64,000 nt of DNA from Rhizobiales bacterium TNE-4 (GTDB taxonomy: Bacteria > Pseudomonadota > Alphaproteobacteria > Rhizobiales > Beijerinckiaceae), in assembly GCA_019083985.1 (NCBI GenBank), contig JAHRCV010000002.1, positions 310,001 through 374,000 of the forward strand. Direction: 5' to 3'. Made by a program: the position numbers and the translations under genes. Shown here in pieces: positions 29,345-38,370 of this stretch. The notes beneath the pieces were generated by a model. That model did not search any database, was not told the origin of the DNA, and saw only the letters and a program-made list of their open reading frames with translations. The number at the start of each line of letters is the position of its first letter. Position 1 is the first letter of the stretch.

Positions 29345-29500
29345 CTGCGCGGTGCGTGAGGACTTCTAATCCCCGGGGCCTTATCGATCCTTGAGGGAGC
29401 TGTCCCTGGTCTTGCCCGTGGGCTCGGCCAAAACGGCGCCCACCTACTTTGTAGGTACCCGGGATCGAAAACCCCACGGCCGAGGTGGCTCCGCACTCCT
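29345..29500 (+). ncRNA. ssrS: 6S RNA
   Basis: The gene that should follow zapA in many proteobacteria is 6S RNA, a regulator that binds RNA polymerase holoenzyme by mimicking an open promoter. Pairing supports it: a closing stem 29351-29356 with 29492-29497, a stem next to the central bubble with TCGATCC (29384-29390) pairing GGATCGA (29462-29468), and in the terminal arm GTGGGC (29418-29423) with GCCCAC (29438-29443) and the CCTAC-TTT-GTAGG hairpin (29443-29455). The CTTTGTAGGTACCCGGGATC stretch looks familiar from related 6S RNAs. Ends are approximate. Confidence 0.78.
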
Positions 29501-29520
29501 GTTTTGTTGGTTCCCCCGCC

Positions 29521-30291
29521 TTGCCCGTTCTCCTCTCCGATCCCGTCTTCTGGCTCGCCGCGATTCCTGCCGTGCTGCTGATGGGCCTCGCCAAGGGTGG
29601 CTTTTCAGGCCTTGGCCTGCTCTCGATCCCGCTTCTCTGCCTTGTGATGCCGCCAGTGCAGGCCGCCGCCGTGATGCTGCCGATCCTCATTGTGCAGGAT
29701 GCGGTCTCGGTTTGGGCCTATCGCAAGACTTTCGACCGCCGAAACCTGATGCTGCTTCTTCCCGGCTGCGTAGTCGGCATTGGGCTTGGCTGGTATTTCG
29801 CCGCCCGCCTGTCAGACGCGATGGTTCTGTTGGCGGTCGGTATCGTCGCCGCCGGCTTCGTACTGATCAATTGGCGCAAGCAAGCCGTGCTTGAGGCGGC
29901 GGCGCAATTAAAGCCCAGCGGACCGCTCGGGTTCTTTTGGGGGACCGTCGCGGGGCTGACGAGCTTTGTGGCCCATGCCGGTGGGCCGCCTTTTCAGGTC
30001 TATGTGCTGCCGCAACGCCTGCCGCCACAGCTTTACGCCGGCACCAACACGATGTTCTTCGCTGTCACCAATTTGGTGAAACTCGGCCCCTATGCGGCAC
30101 TTGGTCAATTTTCCACGGGCAATCTGACCATCGCGGGAGCGCTGTTCCCGCTCGCGATCCTCGCCACGATCACGGGCGTCTGGCTCGTCCGTCGCGTCGA
30201 CGCCAACCGGTTCTACACAATCGTCTACGCGCTGACCTTCGCGGTCGGCCTTAAATTGATCTGGGACGGAGCGATCCGCCTTTTCGGCTAG
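29521..30291 (+). CDS. Sulfite exporter TauE/SafE family permease
   Basis: An inner-membrane protein of about 256 residues with seven to eight hydrophobic segments and the family hallmarks GLAKGGFSGLGLLSIPL near the N-terminus and SFVAHAGGPPFQVYVLP in the middle. Members export sulfite, sulfoacetate or other small anions; the substrate is not predictable here. The start is uncertain: the longest frame opens at a GTG at 29485, but that lies inside the 6S RNA closing stem, so the TTG at 29521, giving PVLLSDPVFW, is more likely. Neither has a convincing ribosome site. Confidence 0.88.
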   Translation: MPVLLSDPVFWLAAIPAVLLMGLAKGGFSGLGLLSIPLLCLVMPPVQAAAVMLPILIVQDAVSVWAYRKTFDRRNLMLLLPGCVVGIGLGWYFAARLSDAMVLLAVGIVAAGFVLINWRKQAVLEAAAQLKPSGPLGFFWGTVAGLTSFVAHAGGPPFQVYVLPQRLPPQLYAGTNTMFFAVTNLVKLGPYAALGQFSTGNLTIAGALFPLAILATITGVWLVRRVDANRFYTIVYALTFAVGLKLIWDGAIRLFG

Positions 30292-30343
30292 TTGGCGCGC
30301 CTGCACCCGCCGGTCTAGCATCGGCGGCAGTGGAGGACTGCCA

Positions 30344-31972
30344 ATGGCGACAAGCCCATATCAATTCGATCTCGACAAGAACCCGGCCAATTACCAGCCG
30401 CTGACGCCCTTGTCCTTCCTCGAGCGGGCCGCGCTCGTCTATCCCGAGCACCTGGCGATCATTCACGGGCCGCTGCGCCGCACCTATCGCGATTTCTACG
30501 CACGCTCAAAAAAACTCGCTTCTGCACTGGCCAAACGCGGCATCGGCAAAGGTGACACCGTTGCCGTGATGCTGGCTAACACGCCTGCAATGCTCGAATG
30601 CCATTATGGCGTGCCAATGACAGGCGCCGTCCTCAATACGCTGAACACGCGATTAGACGCGGCAATCATTGCTTTTTCGCTTGATCATGGTGAAGCCAAA
30701 GTACTCATCACTGATCGCGAATTCGCTAAAACGATCAAGCCCGCACTTGCACAATGCAAAGCCAAGCCAATCATCATCGATTATAACGATCCGGAATTTT
30801 CAGGTGACGGCGAATTGCTCGGTGAGATGGAATATGAGGATTTCATTGCAACCGGCAGCGAAGATTACGAACGCGCATCACCGGATGATGAATGGGATGC
30901 GATTGCGCTCAACTACACGTCAGGAACGACCGGTAATCCAAAGGGCGTCGTCTACCATCACCGCGGCGCCTATCTGCTGGCGCAAGGCAATGTCATCACC
31001 TGCAACATGACGAAACATCCCGTCTATCTTTGGACGCTACCGATGTTTCATTGCAATGGCTGGTGTTTCCCGTGGTCGATTTCCGTGCTTGCAGGCACGC
31101 ATGTCTGCTTAAGACAAGTCCGCGCGAAAGCGATTTTCGATGCCATTGCCGATTACAAAGTGACGCATCTCTGCGGCGCGCCGATTGTGATGTCGACGCT
31201 GCTCAACGCGCCAGCAGCAGAAAAGCGCCCCCTGCCGCATGTGGTGGAATTCTTCACGGCGGCCGCACCTCCACCCGAAGCCGTTCTCGCGGGGATGAAG
31301 GATGCCGGTTTCAACGTGACCCATATTTACGGGCTGACGGAAACCTATGGTCCTTCCGTCGTCAACGATTGGAAAGATGAGTGGAACGCCCTACCTGCCA
31401 ATGAACAGGCCGCGAAAAAAGCACGCCAAGGTGTACGCTATCTCGCGCTTGAAGCGCTCGACGTCAAAAATCCTGAGACGATGGAAAGCGTGCCCGCCGA
31501 TGGCGAAACGCTGGGCGAAGTGATGATGCGCGGCAATGTCGTGATGAAAGGTTATCTCAAGAACCGCAAAGCATCCGATGAAGCCTTTGCGGGCGGCTGG
31601 TTCCATTCCGGCGATCTCGGCGTGAAATATCCTGATGGCTATATTCAGCTAAAGGACCGCTCGAAAGACATCATCATCTCAGGCGGCGAGAATATCTCGT
31701 CGATCGAGGTCGAGGACGCGCTGTTCAAACATCCCGCCGTGCAGGCGGCCGCTGTGGTGGCCAAGCCGGATGACAAATGGGGCGAGACGCCCTGCGCCTT
31801 CATCGAGTTGAAACCGGAGAAAAGCGCCACGGCGGATGAATTATTGGCGTGGTGCCGCCAACATCTCGCCGCTTACAAATGCCCGCGCCATATCGTGTTT
31901 ACGGAATTGCCAAAAACATCGACGGGCAAGATTCAGAAATTCCGCCTGCGCGAAATGGCCAAGGATGCTTAA
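30344..31972 (+). CDS. Acyl-CoA synthetase (AMP-forming)
   Basis: A 542-residue adenylate-forming enzyme. It activates a carboxylic acid with ATP and joins it to CoA. Motifs present: the phosphate loop YTSGTTGNPKG at 191-201, the YGLTETYGPS aromatic/adenine block, GWFHSGDLG, and the C-terminal lysine in PKTSTGKIQKF that catalyses adenylation. Strong similarity in layout to medium-chain or methylmercaptopropionate-type ligases (WTLPMFHCNGWCFPW is typical of that clade), but the acid used is not resolvable. A GGAGG site precedes the ATG. The region's base composition is slightly less GC-rich than its neighbours. Confidence 0.93.
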   Translation: MATSPYQFDLDKNPANYQPLTPLSFLERAALVYPEHLAIIHGPLRRTYRDFYARSKKLASALAKRGIGKGDTVAVMLANTPAMLECHYGVPMTGAVLNTLNTRLDAAIIAFSLDHGEAKVLITDREFAKTIKPALAQCKAKPIIIDYNDPEFSGDGELLGEMEYEDFIATGSEDYERASPDDEWDAIALNYTSGTTGNPKGVVYHHRGAYLLAQGNVITCNMTKHPVYLWTLPMFHCNGWCFPWSISVLAGTHVCLRQVRAKAIFDAIADYKVTHLCGAPIVMSTLLNAPAAEKRPLPHVVEFFTAAAPPPEAVLAGMKDAGFNVTHIYGLTETYGPSVVNDWKDEWNALPANEQAAKKARQGVRYLALEALDVKNPETMESVPADGETLGEVMMRGNVVMKGYLKNRKASDEAFAGGWFHSGDLGVKYPDGYIQLKDRSKDIIISGGENISSIEVEDALFKHPAVQAAAVVAKPDDKWGETPCAFIELKPEKSATADELLAWCRQHLAAYKCPRHIVFTELPKTSTGKIQKFRLREMAKDA

Positions 31973-31997
31973 GCGGCACTGTGACGGCGGCCGGACT

Positions 31998-32699
31998 TTA
32001 CACCGGCCGTAGCAGCCATTTTGCCAGCGCGGCATTCACATGTACGGGCGCTTCGAGCGTTGCAAGATGCCCCGTCTCCGGCACGACCGTCAGCGTCGCG
32101 CCTGGAATGGCATCCGCCATTTCCTGCGCCATCTCGACTGGCGTGATGGCATCCTGTGAACCGACGAGCACCAAAGTGGGACAGGCGATCGCCGATAAAA
32201 GCGGACGGGAATCCGGTCGTGCGATGATCGCTTCTTGCTGCCGGCAGAAGGCGTCCACACCGGTATCATCCATCATCTGCCGCACAATGGCTTCGAGCGC
32301 CGCGTCAGCGTGACGGTCTGGATGGACAAGGCGTGGCCAGAGGGCCTGATGCACCTCTGCGAAGCGCCCCGTGCGCGCAAGCTCCATCAAAGTGCGGCGG
32401 CGTGCTGTGCCGTCTTCTGTATCGGGGCGCGCGGTCGTATCGAGCAAGGCCAAGCGGGTGACCCGTTCGGGAGCCATGCGCTGCATGGCGAGCGCCACAT
32501 AGCCGCCCATCGAGAGACCACCAAGGGCAAAGCGCGGCGGCGCCTCGGCCAAGGCGCGCTCAGCCATGGCCGCAATCGTATCGTCTTGCGTCTGATCGAC
32601 GATCAAGACATGGCGTTCAGTAGAAAACACATCGCTCTGAGGGCGGAACAACGCGTCGGTACAATTGAGCCCGGGAACCAGAACAAGTGGCTCAGTCAT
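31998..32699 (-). CDS. Alpha/beta-fold hydrolase
   Basis: A 233-residue hydrolase of the alpha/beta fold with oxyanion segment LVLVPGLNCTDALF, nucleophile elbow GLSMGG with Ser63, an acid residue near LVLVGSQDAITP and a catalytic His in ETGHLATLE near residue 216. Esterases, lactonases and haloperoxidase-like enzymes share this pattern; the substrate is unknown. No signal peptide, so cytosolic. It converges on the acyl-CoA synthetase and is divergent from the helicase gene. Confidence 0.9.
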   Translation of the reverse strand: MTEPLVLVPGLNCTDALFRPQSDVFSTERHVLIVDQTQDDTIAAMAERALAEAPPRFALGGLSMGGYVALAMQRMAPERVTRLALLDTTARPDTEDGTARRRTLMELARTGRFAEVHQALWPRLVHPDRHADAALEAIVRQMMDDTGVDAFCRQQEAIIARPDSRPLLSAIACPTLVLVGSQDAITPVEMAQEMADAIPGATLTVVPETGHLATLEAPVHVNAALAKWLLRPV

Positions 32700-32878
32700 C
32701 GTGAAACACCCTCACAGTCAGGCCCTACTGGCCCTTGATCGTTGACTTAGCACGGATTCTTTCTATTGTGCGCCGCGTCGGGGGCAAAATTCCGACCGGA
32801 CGGCGTTCCGTCCCCTGCCCCTCCATCCCGGGATGAGCATTGGCTCTCCCCCTCGCCCCGAAGGGGCCGTTAGACACG

Positions 32879-34420
32879 ATGAGCTTTTCAGACCTCGGCC
32901 TGAGCCAAAAAGTCCTCGATGCTGTGACCGCCACTGGTTACACCGAGCCGACGCCGATTCAGGCCCAAGCCATTCCCGAAATTTTGGCCCGTCGCGATGT
33001 ACTTGGCATTGCGCAGACCGGCACCGGCAAGACCGCCGCCTTCACCCTTCCGATGATGACGCTGCTCGAACAGGGCCGCGCGCGTGCCCGCATGCCGCGT
33101 ACGCTCATCCTCGAACCGACCCGCGAATTGGCGGCGCAGGTTGAAGAAAGCTTCAACAAATACAGTGTTGGCCAACGGCTCGACGTTGCACTTCTGATCG
33201 GCGGCGTGTCGTTTGGCGATCAGGATGTCAAAATCACGCGCGGCGTCGATGTGCTGATCGCAACGCCCGGTCGCCTGCTCGATCATTTCGAACGCGGCAA
33301 GCTTCTCCTGACCGGCATCGAAATTCTCGTCATCGACGAGGCTGACCGCATGCTCGACATGGGTTTCATCCCGGATATCGAGCGCATCTGCAAATTGGTT
33401 CCGTTCACACGCCAGACCTTGTTTTTCTCGGCGACCATGCCGCCGGAAATCCAACGCCTGACCGAAACCTTTCTCCACAATCCGGTGCGTATCGAAGTGG
33501 CGCGTCAATCGACGACGGCATCGACGATCACGCAACGCCTTGTTGCCACACATGGGCATGCCAGCGCCAAGCGCGAAACACTGCGCCGCCTCATCCGCGA
33601 TGCGGAAGAGCTGAAGAACGGCATCATCTTCTGCAATCGCAAAAGCGATGTGCACATCGTCTATAAATCGCTGTCGAAGCATGGCTTCAACGTGGCTGCG
33701 CTGCATGGCGATATGGATCAGCGCTCGCGGATGGCCGCACTTGAAGCGTTCCGCAATGGCACAACGCAATTGCTTGTCGCATCAGATGTCGCCGCGCGCG
33801 GACTCGACATTCCCGAAGTCAGCCATGTCTTCAATTATGATGCGCCCCATCATGCCGAAGATTATGTCCACCGGATCGGTCGTACCGGCCGCGCAGGCCG
33901 CAAAGGCACGGCCTACACCATCGTGTCGGAATCGGACGCGAAAGTGTTGGGCGCCATCGAACATTTGATCAAATCGAAAATTGAATTCGATGGACCTGAT
34001 CTTGCCAATCTGCCGCCGGATGACGGCGAACGCCGTCCCGAACGGGGCCGTGGCCGCGAGCGCGGCGAACGTAGCGAAAAAGGGCGTGGCCGTGGCCGCG
34101 AACCGCGTCGCTCGCGTGAACCTGAAATCGTCGTGATGGCGGACGATCAACCCGATGAAGTTGAAGCACGCGCACCACGTCCGGAGCGGACACGTCCCGA
34201 GCGCACCGAGCGTCCTGAGCGCGCAGAGCGACCTGAACGCGAAGAACGCCGCGAGCGTCCGCGTCGTGAAGATCGCCGCCCGCGCGACCGCGACGATGAT
34301 GGCCCGACGCCGCAAGGCCTCGGCGATCATGTGCCAAGCTTCATGCTGCGCTCGGTGAAACTACCCCCGAAAACGCTGGAGCCAGATGAGGCCGAAGCGG
34401 CGCACGAAACGGAAGAATAA
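32879..34420 (+). CDS. DEAD-box ATP-dependent RNA helicase (RhlE type)
   Basis: A 513-residue helicase that remodels RNA duplexes, typically in ribosome assembly or cold growth. Visible motifs in order: Q motif with GYTEPTPIQAQAIP, motif I AQTGTGKT (45-52), PTRELAAQ, DEAD at 153-156, SAT, and motif VI HRIGRTGRAG. Residues from about 385 form a low-complexity tail rich in Arg, Glu and Pro with a tandem RPERxERPERAERPE pattern. The ATG at 32879 gives the normal N-terminus; an earlier TTG frame would add 13 residues. RhlE is the closest named relative by layout. Confidence 0.93.
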   Translation: MSFSDLGLSQKVLDAVTATGYTEPTPIQAQAIPEILARRDVLGIAQTGTGKTAAFTLPMMTLLEQGRARARMPRTLILEPTRELAAQVEESFNKYSVGQRLDVALLIGGVSFGDQDVKITRGVDVLIATPGRLLDHFERGKLLLTGIEILVIDEADRMLDMGFIPDIERICKLVPFTRQTLFFSATMPPEIQRLTETFLHNPVRIEVARQSTTASTITQRLVATHGHASAKRETLRRLIRDAEELKNGIIFCNRKSDVHIVYKSLSKHGFNVAALHGDMDQRSRMAALEAFRNGTTQLLVASDVAARGLDIPEVSHVFNYDAPHHAEDYVHRIGRTGRAGRKGTAYTIVSESDAKVLGAIEHLIKSKIEFDGPDLANLPPDDGERRPERGRGRERGERSEKGRGRGREPRRSREPEIVVMADDQPDEVEARAPRPERTRPERTERPERAERPEREERRERPRREDRRPRDRDDDGPTPQGLGDHVPSFMLRSVKLPPKTLEPDEAEAAHETEE

Positions 34421-34425
34421 AATCA

Positions 34426-34448
34426 AGCGGGCTAAGGCCCGCTTTTTT
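34426..34448 (+). terminator. Intrinsic terminator of the RNA helicase gene
   Basis: AGCGGGC and GCCCGCT pair around TAAG and are followed by TTTTTT, right after the helicase stop. Confidence 0.85.
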
Positions 34449-34471
34449 GTTTTTATATTTCACACCAAACG

Positions 34472-34513
34472 CCTCATCCCGAGGAGCGCTGCGCAACATC
34501 GCGTCTCGCGCGA
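34472..34513 (+). repeat. Degenerate REP-like palindromic element (family A1)
   Basis: The stretch begins CCTCATCCCGAGGAGCGC and ends CATCGCGTCTCG. It matches the A1 element near 54267 and those at 58496 and 58701 but has diverged in its stem and tail. It lies in the gap between the helicase and the minus-strand DUF465 gene. Such short palindromes are typical of REP sequences in intergenic space. Confidence 0.6.
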
Positions 34514-34600
34514 CGACGGACTTGAAATAGAGCCACAGCCCGTGCGCAACTCACGCGCTCTCCCGCATGAGTCCTTTTTGTTCGCGGCGTAAAAATAAAA

Positions 34601-34624
34601 AGCGGAGCGTCAACGCTCCGCTTT
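34601..34624 (-). terminator. Second downstream hairpin of the DUF465 gene
   Basis: A perfect ten-pair stem AGCGGAGCGT / ACGCTCCGCT around CA, with a T run (TTTTTATTTTT) on the minus strand. Terminator for the minus-strand DUF465 gene; the plus-strand side also carries TTTT. Confidence 0.8.
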
Positions 34625-34635
34625 TCAAAATGCAA

Positions 34636-34657
34636 AAGGCCGGTATCACCCGGCCTT
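34636..34657 (-). terminator. First downstream hairpin of the DUF465 gene
   Basis: AAGGCCGG and CCGGCCTT pair around six bases and the minus-strand side is followed by TTTGC. It sits eight bases after the DUF465 stop, in tandem with the stronger hairpin at 34601. Confidence 0.65.
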
Positions 34658-34664
34658 CATCGTG

Positions 34665-34853
34665 TCAGTGTAAAACGGGTTTAGCGCTTTTGTGGCGCAA
34701 TCGCTCAATTTCTTCTTTGAGCATTAATTTTTTCCGCTTCAGCGTGACGACTTTCAAATCATCGCCGCTTGGTCGCAACATCTCGGTTTGAATTTCACGT
34801 TCTAGAGCTTCATGACGTTTTTCGAGTTCTGCCAAATGGGCCTGTATCGCCAT
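34665..34853 (-). CDS. DUF465 (YdcH-like) small protein
   Basis: A 62-residue, charged, all-helical protein: LAELEKRHEALEREI, then LKVVTLKRKKLMLKEEIERL. This is the DUF465 pattern, a helical hairpin of unknown role common in proteobacteria. AAGGAGA lies before the ATG. A second, divergent DUF465 gene lies 180 bases away on the other strand. Two tandem terminators follow it. Confidence 0.85.
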   Translation of the reverse strand: MAIQAHLAELEKRHEALEREIQTEMLRPSGDDLKVVTLKRKKLMLKEEIERLRHKSAKPVLH

Positions 34854-35031
34854 GGTCGGTTCTCCTTGTGAGAGCTCAAGTCTGCCACAACCGGAGATAA
34901 AAGCGAGGCGTCATTTTGCCTAAAAAGGTGCATGAATTCTGACCTGATTTTCGACATATTTCATGGTTGCGGGCTGACCCGTTGAGAGCCATACTCCACA
35001 GGCTCGCAATTGCCGGGATGAGCCGCCGGAC

Positions 35032-35250
35032 ATGAATGATTTGTCCCAAGATCCACAAGCGCAGGACTTGATCGCTGAACTTGGTCGCCTCAAGACCGAG
35101 CATGGCGATCTCAATGATGCCATTGATGCCCTGCTTGCGCTGCCGGCGGTCGATCAATTGCAAATCCAACGGCTGAAGCGACGCAAACTCATCCTCAAGG
35201 ACCGGATTTCGGCCATCGAGGATCAGCTGACGCCAGACATCATCGCCTGA
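35032..35250 (+). CDS. DUF465-like small protein, second copy
   Basis: A 72-residue helical protein ending with IQRLKRRKLILKDRISAIEDQL, which parallels the LKRKKLMLKEEIERLRH segment of the neighbouring copy. The first half (LGRLKTEHGDLNDAIDALL) forms the other arm of the predicted hairpin. GAGCCGCCGGAC precedes the ATG, a weak ribosome site. It is divergent from the first copy and precedes purE by 70 bases. Confidence 0.78.
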   Translation: MNDLSQDPQAQDLIAELGRLKTEHGDLNDAIDALLALPAVDQLQIQRLKRRKLILKDRISAIEDQLTPDIIA

Positions 35251-35320
35251 ACGGCATCTCTAACTTGCCATCGCAACGCCCCTGCTCTATTCCCGCCCCT
35301 TTCCGCGAAAGGGCCGGATC

Positions 35321-35812
35321 ATGAGCGCAAAGCCTGTGGCGATTATCATGGGGAGCCAGTCGGACTGGGCAACGATGCGCCATGCCGCTGAAACCCTCGA
35401 TGCACTCGGTGTTGGCCATGATTGCCGGATCGTCTCAGCCCACCGCACCCCGGACCGTCTTGTTGCCTTCGCCAAGGGTGCAAAGGCTGAAGGGTTCAAA
35501 GTGGTTATTGCTGGCGCGGGCGGCGCAGCCCATCTGCCAGGCATGACCGCCGCGATGACGGCGCTGCCGGTCTTTGGTGTCCCGGTCGAATCCAAGGCCC
35601 TATCGGGACAGGACAGTCTTCTCTCTATCGTCCAGATGCCCGGCGGCATCCCTGTCGGCACGCTGGCCATTGGCAAGGCTGGCGCGATCAACGCCGCCCT
35701 GCTGGCGGCCGCAGTGCTGGCCTTGAACGATGATGCCTTGGCTGCACGGCTTGACGCGTGGCGGACCAAACAGACCGCCTCCGTCGCCGAACGCCCATCT
35801 GACGAGGGCTGA
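35321..35812 (+). CDS. purE: N5-carboxyaminoimidazole ribonucleotide mutase
   Basis: Converts N5-CAIR to CAIR in purine synthesis. The 163-residue protein carries the class I signature [12 protein letters not shown] near residue 8, the SAHRTPDRL loop with its catalytic His, [13 protein letters not shown] and [14 protein letters not shown]. The purK start follows its stop by one base, so the pair is translationally coupled and acts in sequence. Confidence 0.97.
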   Translation: MSAKPVAIIMGSQSDWATMRHAAETLDALGVGHDCRIVSAHRTPDRLVAFAKGAKAEGFKVVIAGAGGAAHLPGMTAAMTALPVFGVPVESKALSGQDSLLSIVQMPGGIPVGTLAIGKAGAINAALLAAAVLALNDDALAARLDAWRTKQTASVAERPSDEG

Positions 35813-35813
35813 A

Positions 35814-36881
35814 ATGCTCAAGCCGGGCGCGACCATCGGGATCTTGGGCGGCGGCCAATTGGCCCGCATGATGGCGCTGGCGGCCGCTCCGCTTGGCCTC
35901 AAATGTCATATCTACGCGCCACAAGGCGATAATCCGGCTTTTGATGTCGCCGCCGCCGTAACCGAAGCCGACTATGACGATGAGGCGGCCTTGCAGCGTT
36001 TCGCCGCCGCCGTCGATGTCATCACTTATGAATTCGAGAACGTGCCAGCCCGGACCGCCGAAGTGCTGGCAGCCATCCGTCCGGTCCACCCCAATCCACA
36101 TGCGCTCGCCGTCACGCAGGATCGCCTGACCGAAAAGAGCTTTATCCGCGATCTGGGGCTGCCCGTGCCCGATTTCCGGGCGATCGACAGCCTCGATGAC
36201 CTCAAAGCGGCTGCGGCCGCGATGGGCGGCTTTGGCGTGCTGAAGACGCGCCGTTTCGGCTATGACGGCAAAGGGCAAGCGATGATACGTCCCGAGACCG
36301 ACCTCGGCGCGGCGTGGGAGAAGGTGGGGCAAGCGCCCTCCATTCTCGAATCTTTCGTGCCGTTCGACCGTGAATGCTCGGTGATTGCTGCCCGTTCAGC
36401 CAATGGCGATAGCGTTGCCTATGAGTTGTGCGAGAACGAACACCGCCACCATATCCTTGCCCGCACGACCCTGCCGGCTGCCGTCCCAGCCGCCTTGGGC
36501 CATGAAGCGATGGCGATCGGCGAAAAGATCGCCGCCGCGCTCGATTATGTCGGCGTCATTGCGGTCGAGTTGTTCGTGGCGGGTGATCGGCTTCTGGTTA
36601 ATGAAATCGCCCCGCGCGTCCATAATTCCGGCCATTGGACCATCGAAGGGGCCGAGACCTCGCAATTCGAAAATCATATCCGCGCCGTCGCGGGCTGGCC
36701 TTTAGGGATCACCCGCCGCCGCGGCCGGATCATGATGGACAACCTTGTCGGCGATGAAGCCGATCGCTGGGAAGCGCTCCTGAAGGAGCCTGGCGTTCAT
36801 CTGCATCTCTACGGCAAGGCCGAGAGCCGGCCGGGCCGGAAGATGGGCCACGTGACCCGTCTGTTGCCGGAAAACGGCTAA
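35814..36881 (+). CDS. purK: N5-carboxyaminoimidazole ribonucleotide synthase
   Basis: ATP-grasp enzyme that carboxylates aminoimidazole ribonucleotide with bicarbonate to N5-CAIR, the substrate of PurE. The 355-residue protein starts with [20 protein letters not shown], and has the ATP-grasp blocks [27 protein letters not shown] and the metal-binding [14 protein letters not shown]. Start ATG at 35814, one base after the purE stop. Length and motifs are normal. Confidence 0.97.
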   Translation: MLKPGATIGILGGGQLARMMALAAAPLGLKCHIYAPQGDNPAFDVAAAVTEADYDDEAALQRFAAAVDVITYEFENVPARTAEVLAAIRPVHPNPHALAVTQDRLTEKSFIRDLGLPVPDFRAIDSLDDLKAAAAAMGGFGVLKTRRFGYDGKGQAMIRPETDLGAAWEKVGQAPSILESFVPFDRECSVIAARSANGDSVAYELCENEHRHHILARTTLPAAVPAALGHEAMAIGEKIAAALDYVGVIAVELFVAGDRLLVNEIAPRVHNSGHWTIEGAETSQFENHIRAVAGWPLGITRRRGRIMMDNLVGDEADRWEALLKEPGVHLHLYGKAESRPGRKMGHVTRLLPENG

Positions 36882-37021
36882 TACAGGCTTTTTCCTGCAA
36901 ATTCGGCCGTCGGCCATGGACAGAGTGGATTCTTTCTGGTATCCGCTCAGCCCAATCCGGTGCTAGCCATTGGCTCTGCGCTACGGAACTCCATTTTCAC
37001 CCCTCAAAACGGGACATAGAC

Positions 37022-37261
37022 GTGCAGGTTCTCGTCCGCGACAACAATGTTGATCAGGCCCTCAAGGCCCTCAAGAAGAAGATGCAGCGCGAAGGCATCT
37101 TCCGTGAAATGAAGCTCCGCGGCCATTACGAAAAGCCGTCCGAGAAGCGCGCCCGCGAAAAGGCTGAAGCCGTTCGCCGCGCTCGCAAGCTCGCCCGCAA
37201 GCGCGCCCAGCGTGAAGGCCTGATCCCGGCCGCGCCGAAGGCCAAGCCGGCCGCGCGCTAA
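37022..37261 (+). CDS. rpsU: 30S ribosomal protein S21
   Basis: A 79-residue basic ribosomal protein that is needed for translation initiation. The core [20 protein letters not shown] is typical, followed by a Lys/Arg/Ala-rich tail ending KPAAR. The start codon is GTG at 37022, with ACGGGAC upstream. It is preceded by a 140-base gap that should hold its promoter and followed by a GC-rich hairpin. Confidence 0.95.
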   Translation: MQVLVRDNNVDQALKALKKKMQREGIFREMKLRGHYEKPSEKRAREKAEAVRRARKLARKRAQREGLIPAAPKAKPAAR

Positions 37262-37268
37262 GCGCCTT

Positions 37269-37291
37269 GGAGCAGCCGCCTGCGCTGCTCC
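37269..37291 (+). terminator. GC-rich hairpin after rpsU
   Basis: GGAGCAG pairs with CTGCTCC around nine bases, seven bases past the rpsU stop. No T run follows, so it may be a factor-assisted terminator or an RNA-stabilising stem. A second inverted repeat of GGCGCC lies near 37312-37340. Confidence 0.4.
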
Positions 37292-37460
37292 CCTGAAGAA
37301 CTTCAATCACGGCGCCCCGGCTGAGGCCGATGGGCGCCGGATTTGTTTGCGGCCAAGGCTGCCGCTTTTTCGCCAACAGGCTCCGGCAATGCTTGTGTTT
37401 TCCGCCCATGCGGGAAAAGTGGTTTCAACTGATTCGCCGGTGCTCCCTCGGAAGCGTTCC

Positions 37461-38321
37461 ATGATGATGCGGTTTTCCCCGTCCCTCGCCTCGCGCCCCT
37501 CGTCCTTGGCACTTGCCGCTGCTCTTGGCGCGGCCTTGATGCTGGCCGCCTGTAGCCCGACATCACGCTCGGGTGGCGCGGCGATTGCCGAAGTCGATAC
37601 CGATACAAGCGGCGCGGCGGCGACCAATATTGAATCGCTCTCGGAAGTCGTCCGGCAAAATCCGCAGAACGCGACGGCCTACAACACACGCGGCGCAGCC
37701 TACGCGCGCATTGGCCGCTATAGCGATGCGATCAGCGATTTCTCGAAAGCGATCCAGCTCAACCAGAATTATGCCGCGGCCTACACCAATCGCGCGCTCG
37801 CCCTGCGCCAAACAGGACGCAATGCGGAAGCGCTCGCCGATTTTAACCGCGCCATCCTGTCCGATCCGAATTACGGCCCGGCCTATCTTGGCCGCGGCAA
37901 TCTCTATCGCGCGGAAAACCAATTCGCCGAAGCGCTCACCGATTTGGCGCAAGCGATCCGCCTCAATCCTGAATCGGCACAAGCCTATCACGCGCGCGGC
38001 CTGATCCATCAGCGTCAGGGCCAGCAGCAAATGGCCGTCAATGATTTTGACGCCGCCATCGACCGCGATCCCTTTGCGATGGCTCCCTATCTGGGCCGCG
38101 GGCAAAGCCTGCTTGAACTGGGCAAATACCAACTCGCCGTTGAAGATTTCAACGCAGGCCTCAATGTCGACAATCGCCAACCGAATGGCTGGGCCGGGCT
38201 CGGCCTGGCGTATGAAAAACTCGGCGACAAGCAAAAGGCGATCGAAGCCTATCAGCGTGCGGTCAATCTCGACTCAAGTAACACCGCCGCGCGCGAAGGC
38301 TTACGCCGCTTGGGTCGCTGA
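37461..38321 (+). CDS. Tetratricopeptide-repeat lipoprotein
   Basis: A 286-residue predicted lipoprotein: a signal peptide with the lipobox LAAC (Cys31), a short Gly/Ala-rich linker, then about five to six TPR units from residue 60 on, recognised by AYNTRGAAYARIGRYSDAIS, AYLGRGNLYRAENQF and WAGLGLAYEKLGDKQKAIEA. It resembles NlpI-like envelope proteins and rhizobial TPR lipoproteins, which act as adaptors for peptidoglycan enzymes. The ATG at 37461 has GGAAG upstream; the frame is open earlier, but that would bury the signal peptide. Confidence 0.87.
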   Translation: MMMRFSPSLASRPSSLALAAALGAALMLAACSPTSRSGGAAIAEVDTDTSGAAATNIESLSEVVRQNPQNATAYNTRGAAYARIGRYSDAISDFSKAIQLNQNYAAAYTNRALALRQTGRNAEALADFNRAILSDPNYGPAYLGRGNLYRAENQFAEALTDLAQAIRLNPESAQAYHARGLIHQRQGQQQMAVNDFDAAIDRDPFAMAPYLGRGQSLLELGKYQLAVEDFNAGLNVDNRQPNGWAGLGLAYEKLGDKQKAIEAYQRAVNLDSSNTAAREGLRRLGR

Positions 38322-38370
38322 GCGCGGTCTGACACGCGAGACAAGGCCTTAAGCCTGTACTTTATGTAAT

